Part shown: positions 36,751 through 47,180 of the stretch, piece by piece
Numbering within the stretch: position 1 is the first letter of the stretch
How the letters are laid out: each line of letters opens with the position of its first letter
Assembly: GCF_050948215.1 (NCBI RefSeq)
Contig: NC_135149.1
Span: 10,645,001 to 10,709,000 of the forward strand
Direction: 5' to 3'
Source of the DNA: Halictus rubicundus
Lineage: Eukaryota > Arthropoda > Insecta > Hymenoptera > Halictidae
DNA length: 64,000 nt
Notes under the pieces: generated by a model
Database searches by the model: none
What the model was told of the DNA's origin: nothing
What the model saw: only the letters and a program-made list of their open reading frames with translations
Made by a program: the position numbers and the translations under genes

Positions 36751-37660
36751 AATAACTAGACTGCGGATTTTTAACACTAAACCCACAGACACTTCTTGTA
36801 CACCTGTTCCTACCATGCGTGATCAAAATGGCCGATCCTTAAAAAAAGTTATTGTTATAACATTAAACGTAGATGATAGTCAATTTGTTGCTGAATGAAT
36901 TAGTAGATGAACAACTTCCATAAAATGACGATTCAAATTTATTTTTGTATAATTGCAATTATGTAAAAAATACTGCGATGCTCTTTCCTTGATTTACAAA
37001 ATTGTACTATGTCATCCACCTTAGTGGTTTGGATGCATTTGCCATGAAACAGTATTATCAACCGGGCACGTGCGTAACTTGATAGCGTTTCATTCAATAA
37101 GGCGGCTCATTTATTTTGAGTTGGCCATGCCACTTTCAGAATAGCCTTTCTTTCATACGGATTGTTTAGGTTTAGAAGAGTAAATACCATACTATCTGGT
37201 GCGGTCAAATTGATCGGCCGCGGTAGGTAAGACAAGATACATATATTTTTTGGAAAAAAAGAAAATAAAACGAGAAATAAATACTGAAAAATACATTGTA
37301 TACATACTTTAAGGAAAGTCATAAAGATAAATAGCGCTGTGATAATGTTGTATGTACGAAATTGTACGCAGAAGTTTGAAAAGTTCAATTTGACCGGCCG
37401 TGGTAGCTTTAGTGTTAAAAGAAAAATTATCTACGACAATTGTATGAAACGAAAATGAAATGAAAATATGTTTTCTCTTTTAATCATCGCGAAAAACCGA
37501 AAATCATATCACAATATCCCTAAATTTTTCTGACGTCTTTTCAGTTTTGTTTTTAAACTATTCAATTTTCCGATAAATATATGAACTCCGCAGTCATCAC
37601 AGTATTTCACCCGCCTGTTTTTTGCATATACGCGTAAAATCCGCAGTCTGATAATAACTA
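36751..37660. repeat. GACTGCGGATTT-family pair enclosing the TTAA MITE
   Basis: The left end ACTAGACTGCGGATTT (about 36755) directly precedes the TTAA of the 640-bp piggyBac-like MITE. The right end GCGTAAAATCCGCAGTCTGA lies at 37632-37651. Removing the MITE leaves about 255 bases, close to the size of the other family members. A further half-site, ACTCCGCAGTCATCACAG, is at about 37584. Confidence 0.55.
36775..37414. mobile_element. piggyBac-like MITE (640 bp), ends CACTAAA..., TTAA target
   Basis: TTAA at 36771-36774 and 37415-37418 flank inverted ends CACTAAACCCAC and, read inward from the right, CACTAAAGCTACCACGG. The right 380 bases carry two copies of a GGCCGGTCAAATTGACC-type motif and match, on the opposite strand, a second copy at 60395-60645. 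The element lies inside a pair of GACTGCGGATTT ends (36755 and about 37650), so it probably inserted into that older repeat. The minus-strand open frame 37107-37388 is AT-driven and not a transposase. Confidence 0.72.
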
Positions 37661-39559
37661 AAATAGATTAGCGATAAAGGCATTCATTTCGTCAACGGGG
37701 AAAATGGGTTAAAGAGGAACGCTCTATTTGATTACGGGTCTACCAAAATTCCGCAGATAGCGGAACGTCCGGGAGCGTCCTCGACTCGCGCGAAAAAAAT
37801 GATATCCAGCTATTCTCGACCTCGAAACTCCACGGTTTGCGTATTCCCATTCTGTAAACTTGTTACACTTCAATCCCGACCCCATTTCCCGGGGCAACGG
37901 GAATGGAATAAAGAGGGATCCAGGCCAGTTCCGGCGCAGGACGATTTTCGCGGTGCCGTCATCCGTACTCGCGGCCTCTGCTTTTTGTCAATTAATCTGG
38001 AGTTATCAGTGCAGCAGTGGGAAAGGGCTACGGCCTGGAAGAGGTATGGAGGTGGCCGAGGGGAAGCTGGTCATTTGTATGACGGCAGAGCTGCGGTGCC
38101 AGTGTATGCCCGAGTATGTGTGTACGGCCCGTTATCTGAGCGCTCTGAGCTCTGGATCCCCGCAGGCTTTCTCTCGCTCATCACACGTTCGCGCCGGCCG
38201 ATCGAGAACGAACGGCACGAGAGCGGAAGGCAGCTGGCAAACGTTCGTTGGATACGCTGGAAAGGGGAACGCCGGAACGTTGTTTATGCGAAAACGGTCC
38301 CGAGTTACGATGTCACCGGTTCTCGTTCCGGTTCAGTTTCCCTATTTGATAATTCGATAGAACTTCGCGCGGCACGCGGCGTGGCGCGGCGCGGCGCCGA
38401 CACTGCCCTTCCTTTCCGCCGTACACGCTCAGCTTCGCTCCAATTAAATTTATCCGGCCGTGTTTTCGATACCCGCGGGAAAAACACGCCCGCGATCCCC
38501 GCTCGTCATCAACCTGGGAAACCAGGCGAGTCGGCAACGCAATCAGATTTCTTCGTTTTCCAGTGCTGTTTCCTTGTTCCGTCGATTTCGACGATTGCGC
38601 CCAGACTTTGATTGATGAACGATCCTCTTGAAGAATTTTCTTTGTTTTGGTTTCTTGCGAATTTTTCGGCGGAAGAATGTTGGTGGAATTGGACCGAATT
38701 TGTTGAAATCATCCCGAGAACGAAGGCCGATCGTTTTGATTTTATTTTCGGGGTGGGTATAGATGAGATTCGAAGGAACCTGAATGGGGATTTTTGTTTG
38801 ATTTGTAGAATCTGTTGGAATATTCGGAAAATCGTTGGAAACAATGATTCCACCACTCTCCGGGGTTGGCGTATTAGCAAACAGGCGGGAAAACAAGGTT
38901 TTATTATACCAACTTTCCTGCCGGATCAATCCCTGTCAAACGCCAATGGATATCGCCGGCCGGTCTGATGATGATTGATGATGATCGAGAGACTGTTCGG
39001 AGGTATACTAACGAGGCCGCGGGCCGAATAGACCGGCAGCTATTCGACGGGCCGAGTCTATTCGGGAGGGTCCGAAGAGATTACGTTACACGTGTCCAGA
39101 TATCCAGAAAGGAACGAAGTCGAAAAAGGACGAGCACGCAGGAGTGAAGAGTGGAGAATTTCAAAGGAAGAAAGATCGACCACGACCGCAGAGATTAACG
39201 GGGAATAATCTCGCGGGGAGGGAATCGCCTAAACGGCAAATGCTTTTGTATCTCCTACCGAAATCCATTATCCGCGACGACCTAAAACAGAAGAACGATT
39301 GGAATTAAGTGACAGAGAAGGTACAGAGAAGGCTGCTTTATCCGATGGATAAACGTTCGCGATTGCTAGCTGCAGACACGATTCTTCAGAACGCTCTTTT
39401 CTTTACCAACTTCGTTCTTGAATAGATACTCTTCTCTGGTAATTCGAAAGTGATGTACCTTTAAACGCTCCAAACCGAATTAGTTTTATTCCCGCGGCAT
39501 CTTCCAACTCCAAGCTGGACAACGCAATTTTATGACAGCATCCTCGTCTCAAACAGATT
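37661..39559. other. Non-coding with a chance 270-codon frame
   Basis: The frame 37799-38611 is the longest in the window, but it is arginine/serine-rich, has no recognisable domain, and its DNA includes a GGCGTGGCGCGGCGCGG run near 38375-38398. A GATGATTGATGAT run lies at 38967-38985. Confidence 0.5.
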
Positions 39560-39980
39560 GAAAGTGTCTTCAGACACGCCTGTAAACGAACGAGAATAGA
39601 CTGGAACGAGAACACGATACACAGAAATCTTAAATGGATCAATGCTACGAAATTTCAACACCCGGCGCCATAAACGTTCGCTATACTCCTCGATGCATCC
39701 CCGAACGGTGTATTACCATCGACAGCTGAGCTTCGGCGCCCGCGAACAATAAAAATGGATTCGAAGGATAAAGCTTCGCAGGCAATGTCTTTCGCGCGTA
39801 TTGGACATTACGAAATTAACCTATATAATTCCTCGAACCATGTTAGATGGAATAAAAGCGTCTTCAAATGGACCGTAACACACGAACGAGAACAGACTGA
39901 AATTAGACCGTTTCGCCAACACCCGATGCTATAAACGTTCACTATATTCGACGATGCATCGCTGATCAGGGTATTGCTTC
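39560..39980 (+). repeat. Direct repeat of about 120-160 bp, two diverged copies 300 bp apart
   Basis: Copy 1 (about 39562-39720) and copy 2 (about 39859-39977) share GTCTTCA, ACGAACGAGAA(T/C)AGACTG, CAACACCCG, ATAAACGTTC and CGATGCATC in the same order. Copy 1 has about 40 extra bases in its middle. No terminal inverted repeats are obvious. Confidence 0.65.
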
Positions 39981-40208
39981 GGAACATTAAATAATAAATA
40001 AGTAAATTCCCTTGTTTTCCAGGCGGTTCAAGGCGCTTATCTCCAAACTCTGTTATTTGAAACTGCACAAACAAAAGAAAATCGAAAGATCAAAGCAAAG
40101 AAATCAGAAGAAAATTGTTGCCACGAAAAGACAGTAAAAAATATTTTTTTGTTTGCTTAGATCTGAATGTTTGCAATGCAATTATATATTGCAATTGCTT
40201 TGTGTTTA

Positions 40209-40212
<4 letters not shown>

Positions 40213-40259
<47 letters not shown>
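40213..40259. repeat. (TA)n microsatellite
   Basis: About 23 uninterrupted TA units. The Ile-Tyr open frames across it on both strands are artefacts. Confidence 0.97.
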
Positions 40260-40261
<2 letters not shown>

Positions 40262-42263
40262 CCAATCTCACAGATGGCCACAAATGGAAAGACGGTTGGT
40301 AAACATGGTACTTTTGGGGCGACAAATGGTGTAAAAGGATCCTGAGCGATATTAATTTTTTAAAATTATTATGCTTCAAGAATTCGTAGAATTGGATTGA
40401 TATGTTCCTCACTTTTGTGTGCCTATTTTTTCATTAGCTATACCAGTTAGTGTATATCGGTGGACGATACGGAAACCGTTGGAGTGGCCCCAAATGGTAC
40501 GTCTACCCTAGAAGGTGTATGTTGCGGGGGCGTTGCATAATCAAGTATCCGCTTAAGAAATGAGCCGAGTTTGCTGAACCGGTAGCAGTTTACTGCTCTT
40601 CGAGTGTAATGCATTCGGTTTCTGGTATCTGGCTGCGCGGGCCAGGTCCTAGCCAGAGCAAGTGCCGAGCTTCCATTCCCCCGGGAACGGGGGTGGGGGT
40701 TGGAAGACGGTTACAGCAGCGTGAGCTCGGGCTTCCTGTCCAGAATTTGCGTGCAAGTTTCGCCAACGATGGAAACGCGTGTGGTTCTTGACGACGTGCT
40801 TCCGCGCAATTGAGTTAGAAACTGAGAAATTACGAGCTACCCTTCCGGCGGAGAGTCCCTTTCCCTTCGCAAGCCGCCTGCGTGCTCTTGAAAAATTACC
40901 GGCTCCCTTGAGACGACGCGTCTCCGGATTCTCCTAGTTCCTGGTTCTTGGTTCCGCGCCGCCATTATCCTTGCCCGGATCTTCCCGCGAAATTGATCAT
41001 TCCCCGCGAAACTACTTTCTGTGCAATTGTTTGGTGCCCCGACCTCGAGCAGCCTGCCACCTTTCACGCAATATCGTCGCCGGAATTGAGACTTCGCGGA
41101 TCCTCCTTCTCGATTTCTGCTTTGTGACGACGATTCGAGAGGTTCTATTTGTACAGTGGCACCAACTAAACATTTAACGCGAAAGCGGTTTCAAGCTATA
41201 AATTTTACGATGAAAATGACCAGGCGATATTTGAAACGGCAGAAACATTAAAAGCTCTTGAGAATATCTATTCTACACACTTCAAAAATAAATTTGTCTT
41301 CCTTTGCATTTTCAGGAAGTGCGTAGTTTTTGGAAGAGCCAAGTCAGGCAGTTAAGATATAAAATGAAAGAAATAAAATTCTGACGTTTCCTCGCTCGCG
41401 ATTGGTTGAACTGGTGTATCGAATGAAATTGGAACAGTTTCGTTTTATTTTTAGCTCGTGGAAAGCATCGGAAGCTTCTCTACAAATATGTGAACTCGAA
41501 TAAACTCTCCGCGATCGAGCGCATGATAGTAAGTGGCGGTGCGCAAATAGGAGACGCATAATTTCACGGCAACTAATTGTAAAGCGATCTGTTTGATGTT
41601 CCGCATGCCGAAACGTTGCCCATTCGTTTTGACGGTATTGAGAAATGGCGTCAGCTTTTTCGCCGGTAGATACAATCCCGCGGAAACGTTCGCGGGCTGG
41701 GCTTTTCTATATGAATCTAATGAGCCGCAGTTTCTGGAAAATCGCCACTATTCCCGGAATTTCGTGCAATTATCGCGGTGCTGATTTCCACGGAAAACGC
41801 CCAATTGTTCGTTGGGGCTTTTGAAAAGTTGACCCCCATCCAGGAATAATATTGCCGTCAGCTGTTCTCTTTTTTTTTCATTTCTCTTTTCGGAATTTTG
41901 CACAATTATCCGGATCCGACTGTCCGTATAAATTTAATCCCGCTGTAGGGCGTGGCTTATGAAAAATTCCGTAGCGTTTCGTACCTGGGTTTCGCGTTTT
42001 ATTGTTCCCGCATAATTATTGCAGAGGAAATTTTCAGCCGAATAATTCTTGCGCGCTAATGTCACAGCGATTATTAACAATATTACTGGGGAGCTACAAC
42101 ATTTATTTTCGTGCAGTAACCCCTTGAAATTCCCGACCATGATCTTCCGTATTACAGATCCGCCGCCGCCGTCGCCATCGTCGTCGTATCGATTCGCCTA
42201 GTTCGGAGCTTAGTAGTTCTAATGAACAACGCCGATACCTTCCGGCGAGACATAATTTCACGA
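40260..42263. other. Upstream flank of the dpr exon, probably intron
   Basis: No upstream dpr exon (signal peptide or 5' UTR) is recognisable. Intron status is inferred only from the acceptor at 42283. CGCCGCCGCCGTCGCC repeats occur at about 42161-42180. Confidence 0.5.
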
Positions 42264-42283
42264 AATTATTCTTCTGCTTGCAG
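42264..42283 (+). other. Splice acceptor of the dpr exon
   Basis: A pyrimidine-rich stretch (ATTATTCTTCTGCTTGCAG) ends in CAG at 42281-42283. It is the first AG after the tract and puts the downstream Ig reading frame in register with two overhanging bases. A competing AG follows 11 bases later at 42293-42294 without its own pyrimidine tract. Confidence 0.8.
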
Positions 42284-42462
42284 CGCCGACGCAGGTCCGT
42301 GAGATATCGAAGGAGGGTTCGCAACGTCGTCCGAACGACGCCGGCAACGACTCGATCGACGAGGATCCGCCGATGTTCGAGCCAACCGCGGCGAACGTCA
42401 GCGCGTTCGTCGGCCAGACAGTCTATCTGCCATGTCGGGTGCGGAATCTGGGAGACAAAGTG
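42284..42462 (+). CDS. Internal exon of a Dpr-family immunoglobulin-superfamily gene (start of Ig domain 1)
   Basis: This partial CDS is 179 bases: two bases completing a codon from the previous exon, then 59 codons ending in phase 0. The first half is a low-complexity acidic/basic linker (PTQVREISKEGSQRRPNDAG...). The second half, from about residue 29, reads PPMFEPTAANVSAF and then VGQTVYLPCRVRNLGDKV. This is the A-B-C strand region of the first Ig V domain of Dpr proteins: the B-strand cysteine (LPC), the LGDK turn just before the C-strand tryptophan exon, and an NVS glycosylation sequon. Dpr proteins are membrane-linked neuronal recognition molecules that bind DIP partners at synapses (known for the family). 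The signal-peptide exon, the VSWIR exon and the second Ig domain were not found, so the gene extends beyond the window or lies across long introns. The specific paralogue cannot be assigned. A second AG at 42293-42294 would give a 168-base, phase-0 exon instead. Confidence 0.85.
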
Positions 42463-42468
42463 GTAAGC
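42463..42468 (+). other. Splice donor of the dpr exon
   Basis: GTAAGC follows the codon GTG directly, a strong match to the GTRAGT-type donor. The cut after ...LGDKV in phase 0 matches where dpr-type genes split just before the VSWIR segment, which is established family structure as I recall it. The frame stays open past the donor to 42732, but that read-through peptide has no Ig features. Confidence 0.8.
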
Positions 42469-43689
42469 ACCGGCGTATTACTCCGCCGCGAATCAATTCG
42501 CAACACCGCTCGGGAAGAGCCGGCTAGACGAGCGCGAGTTGCGCGAGAGAAGAAAATTTCCTCCCACCGGTCATATTTTCTACATCCAACGCGAGCTTTT
42601 ACGGTCGATATGAAAAGTTACATCGTAAAGGTGCAGCGTAAAAATTCCGGGGATTCCGTAACTCTACCCCCCCCCCCCCCCACCGCCGACGTTTCGTTAA
42701 CCAACACCAATAAAGATTCCCCGGAGTTTTAAAAAAACGCGCCGGCAACTTCCTTTCCTTGCCCAACGAAATTTTCCGGCTCGGACGCGAAAAGTTGCCG
42801 TCGCGCCAGTCATTTACACGACTGAGATCGCGATCGTTACAGTCTCGGTGTACGTTGACATCGCTCCGAGATAGATTCTAGTTGTTCCCCAGTGCGGAGT
42901 GGAAAAGGACAAGAGAGATCGGGGGAACAGTTTGAAGCGACGCGACGCGGGACGGCGAAACTTTCCGCGCGAGCTTTTCCGGGATTACGTGAGCTCTTTC
43001 AACAAATATTTTCCACGGGTATGTACATGGTTGCCGCGGTAATCGGGAGGGTCGGGCCAAAGGGTACCAGCGAATACCGGCGCGAGCTCAGACACACACA
43101 CTCGCACGCGTCCCGGAAGTCATGGCAATTAATTTTCGGAAGTTGCCCGAGTCCCCGGTTCCCATTCCGTAGACCAATTTCTATTCAAACAGGTTGTCTC
43201 GCGTCTGACGACGACGTCGCGGCCCTTTGCCCGCGTTATCTCTACAAAGGGCGGTTCCCGTGTAATTAATACCAGAACCCCAATGACAAATCGTCCTTTC
43301 CGCAATAACGACCGACCAATAAATACACTGCGAGCGATTAGAGCAGCCGGCACGAAAACGTAGACGCCGAGGCGTGCTCGAACACCGGCTAGCGTGCCCG
43401 TGACAATCGATCAAATCGAGACGCTGGGACACAGACATCAACGTGTTTCCTTCGGGGTTAATACCGAAGCGATGCCTATCTACTAGCTCGAGACCCTTTA
43501 CGTTCTCACCCTCTGCCGCAGAAACTGCCCTGTTATCTTTATTTATGTCGTTTACCGGGTCGAAATCTGCCTGAATTTGTTCGCACAAATTGAGAACGGA
43601 CAGGGAAGACGGAAAACAGCAAAAATATAGTGAATGATTAGAATACATTTTAAGATGATTCTCAATATTTGTAGATTGTATTTGGAACG
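42469..43689. other. Presumed dpr intron, first part
   Basis: After the donor the sequence carries the C run and CpG-rich DNA. No VSWIR-type continuation exon was found. Confidence 0.5.
42667..42681. repeat. Homopolymer C run
   Basis: Fifteen C residues about 200 bases after the dpr exon, in the presumed intron. The exact length may be a sequencing artefact. Confidence 0.9.
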
Positions 43690-44180
43690 TTTCAGTTGAT
43701 ATTGCCAGTACACGGTTGTCTGCATCTACACGAACCCAGACATTTGTTTGTATTATTAAAAATCGGAATTCAGTTTCTAATTCGAACCTACTACAAGCTT
43801 ATAACGGTTTGATTATTGAGCAGCATGGTTGATCATGGTTGTACCTGTCTACTGGTACTAGATATTTGTTCCTATTGCAACAGAATATACTACATTTTCG
43901 AATATGAATGTAATACAAGTTCATAATTAGTTGCTGGTTCATTACGGTGTCTGACCATGCTGGTCCGTACCTAATTACTATTCGTCTATTCAAAAACCGA
44001 CAATGAGTTATAATACATTGTTTGTTCGTAGCTGTGTCCGACCATGGCTGACTGCGTCTACACAAACCTGCCCTTTACATTCGACATTAAACATTCTCGC
44101 ACCAACGTAATAAAATGAAGTATACAGCGTTTTTCGGTTCCTGTGTCTGGTTAGCGTTGTCTAGATTCACTTAGACCAGC
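43690..44180 (+). repeat. Cluster of diverged units with a GACCATG..TG..GTCTACAC motif
   Basis: Similar segments occur near 43700 (GGTTGTCTGCATCTACACGA), 43830 (GATCATGGTTGTACCTGTCT), 43960 (GTCTGACCATGCTGGTCCGT), 44035 (TCCGACCATGGCTGACTGCG) and 44145 (GGTTAGCGTTGTCTAGATTC). Related single units lie at 45905-45945 (reverse) and 53938-53975. The motif also resembles the 1047-1430 units (CAGTCTGTATCTACTTAG). The boundaries are fuzzy. Confidence 0.4.
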
Positions 44181-45196
44181 TACCTCACTACACCGAGGAA
44201 GGGAAGCACGCTGATCTCGTAATTACGGGAAACCGAGTAAACGAACATTGAGCATTAGAGAGTCCCTTTTATGAGAGATGCAAACGAGCAAGCAAGCCGG
44301 AAGGTCCACAGTTTAATTCGCGTCGGTGTTAGCGTCGGTCGCGCCGCCTTTTTCAATTTCATGCCCGATTTCTGGCACCGCGTAGAAGTTGCAAAATGTG
44401 TTCGGAAGCTGTAATCAACGATTCCTCGCAGTCAGCGGTTTCCCGATAAAATCTCGCACGCGAAAGCGTGCGACGTAGAACTTTTGAAAATCGATCCGAG
44501 GCAGTTAAAGAGTGGAAAGTAGCACAAACGGTGGGTCGAACGGATGGTGGGTTGGGGAATAGGTGGCGTACAGCGGGAAAAGGGAGTATTAAAGAAAAGT
44601 CGGGGAATTTATGCTAAGCGATGATCATAATCATTTCACCCGCGGGTGCCCGCGGGCATCCACGGGTCGTCGCGTGCAAGCAATAATCCCGTCTGGTTGA
44701 TTCGTCTTGCTCGTAGATAGCCGTTAGATTAAGGGTCAGTCGGCGCCCATGTTCCCGGCGCTATCGCTCGTTTCCCGTTGTCGAATGTCGAGCTGTTATT
44801 TCTAAATTCCCCTCTCAGCGGCCGGCATCAAAGCCGGAGAACAAACGGCCGGCATGGGGTGCGTCATCAATTTTTCCAACATTTTCTGTCCGATCGGTCC
44901 ATCCGTTCCATTGATTTTCCCGCAGCCGGGTCAGCTTTTGACAGGGATCCACTGTTTGATCGGGCAACGACTACGATCAAACAACTCCCTCCACCTTCTC
45001 TCCCGATGCTCGGAATATCGTCGGGCGAAATTAATACTCGTCACCGGTCGTCTCGAGTTAATTTGAAAATTAAATGAGGGTTAATCACGGAATCTTATCG
45101 GCGGTTTGGTCGATTCCAATTAGGTTCGGTTAATTCGGCCGAGACCGGCTTCGGCTTTCCGTCGAGAGCTCGTAATCTCGTTTCGAATTAATACGA

Positions 45197-45200
<4 letters not shown>

Positions 45201-45251
<51 letters not shown>

Positions 45252-45273
45252 ACAGTCTCTCTCTCTCTCTCTC
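45201..45273. repeat. Compound (CT)n(CA)n(CT)n microsatellite
   Basis: CT repeats 45201-45226, CA repeats 45227-45254 and CT repeats from about 45255 to 45273 form one compound tract. Confidence 0.97.
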
Positions 45274-47149
45274 CCTGGCAATATCCCTCTATCTGTCGTT
45301 CCAGCTATCTCCCTTCGTTTCGCTCTCTGTCGCTCTACGCCAACGTGAAAATATAAAACATTCATTAAAAGCACGATGATATTGGGAAAAATCTGCGATG
45401 TGTTTACTCGAGTTATTATTAACCTCCCCATAATCCGATATTATTTGCGCACGTTTTTTACCATGCATGTTCGAGATACGTTAAATAAATGCTCCCGTGG
45501 AGTCAGCTTTTTATCCACAAGCGTTTCGGCGAGCTTCGTATCGTCCGTGCGCCGAACTATCGATATTTCACTGGTTCGAATATCGACGGCCACTCTTCGT
45601 TTTATTTCGTTCCAGACTCGTTTTCAACAATTTTTCCCTATTCAAAGCTTGCTAGTTTTCACTTAGCTTTCCCGCGGTGTACTTGCTATCGCGTTCTCGG
45701 CCCTATAGACCGCGCTATCAGATAAATCGTAGGCTTAGAATTCAATGGATCCGTTTAGTTTAGCGAGCGTCGACTGCGATTACCGAAACAATATTATTCC
45801 GACCGACGAACATACTCTATTTCGAATAGAAACAGATAGTAGCAACCGGCACAAACTTTCCCAAATAAATTCACCGTTTTTATAAGCCCGAGACATGTCA
45901 ATTTTGTCGAAGTAGATTCAGACAACCATGGCCAGACGAGCTATTTCAGCGTGTACAATGTGATGGGCAGAATTCAAAATTTAAGTAACCATCTGTAACT
46001 CCTTTATGAATACCTGTAATACCAGTGAGAACTTTAAAATCCTTTCCCATGATCGGCCAACTCTTTCGGTGTTGTTTTCACCCACAGAAAAGTTCGACTG
46101 GGCAAAAATTATTCTCCCGCATACGCGGTGCCATATTTGTCGTCGCTTGCCCCGCGACGAGAGAATTCGGCTGGTAAACACCGTCAAGTGGGCCGGTGAT
46201 TTGTTGACCTTGCAGGGCGACACACGTATCCGCGGTTTTGATCGATGACCGGAAACGCCGGCGTGTCTCGCTGTTTATGCAAAACTCGAGGAGTTCCTGT
46301 CACGTATCGTTTCCGACACCGGCGGCGCGCGGCACGGAATGCGAAACACGGCGGCCGGATTCCGATCGTCGCGTTTTTGAAATATCGCGAACAAACAGCC
46401 ACACTTGAAGTTAATACCGCACGGTAATCTATTCCCTTCCCGCGAGTTTGCCGGCTGTCCCACACGGTTTCCGTGCCATTCGGAATGAATGGCAGTCAGA
46501 GATCCGTGAAAGAAGTTCAGTTAAATGGCGACAGACAGGTGACAGTGGTATAGGTCGGTCACTGGTCAGACGCGCCGTCCTGAACCGCATTGTTCGATTC
46601 GCGGCAATTGTTTACTGAATCAGAATGGATTTTGATGTTCAAAATGTTGAAAGCAGAGTGGAGATATAATTCTATTGAAAATTGCAGGAAATAGCCGTCA
46701 TCGCAACGAGACAAACAAGTTATTTATGCGGTTGCCTAAAATATTATACGCGGTTCAAGAAAGTCGTCAATCGGTTTATGGTTGTTCAAGACAGTCGAAA
46801 TATATAGTGGCTTTGCTACTTCTCAGTGATAATTTTTTTTGTTGAAGATAAATTCGAAGTTGTTCAAGCGATGTGTACGTTCGAACGTTTTATTGTCAGA
46901 TTCTCGTGCCATCCCTCATATGTGAGACACCGCTAAATTGCCGACTGCTTTACACCTGAAACGTGATTCTCATAACTTCATCAGTCGTCGGGCTTTGAAA
47001 TTAAATTTACGGCGACTCGGTGTGGATCAGACATGACTTTATTACGCAGTAGCCTCGTAAACCAGGATTCCTGAACTTAGAATTCCTGATAGCTGCACCG
47101 GCAATAAAATCCATCTAGAACTCGCGAGGGGAGGCTGCGGTTTTCTCAT

Positions 47150-47180
47150 TAAAGCCTAAGGTGGCGCCACCTTTAATGAA
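47150..47180. other. Short perfect palindrome AAGGTGGCGCCACCTT
   Basis: A 16-base perfect palindrome at 47158-47173, with outer TCATTAAAG and TTTAATGA also complementary apart from an inserted CCTAA. It could form a small hairpin or be a two-fold protein site; no function is visible. Confidence 0.6.

Noticed and set aside
37799..38611. 270-codon open frame, the longest in the window
   Set aside because: Arginine/serine-rich translation without any domain or hydrophobic pattern, overlapped by frames on both strands in CpG-rich DNA where stop codons are rare.
42278..42732. Open frames in other registers and the read-through past the donor over the dpr exon
   Set aside because: The frame giving MQRRRRSVRYRRR is a shadow of the Ig frame. 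The extension to 42732 lies beyond a strong GTAAGC donor and loses the Ig pattern.
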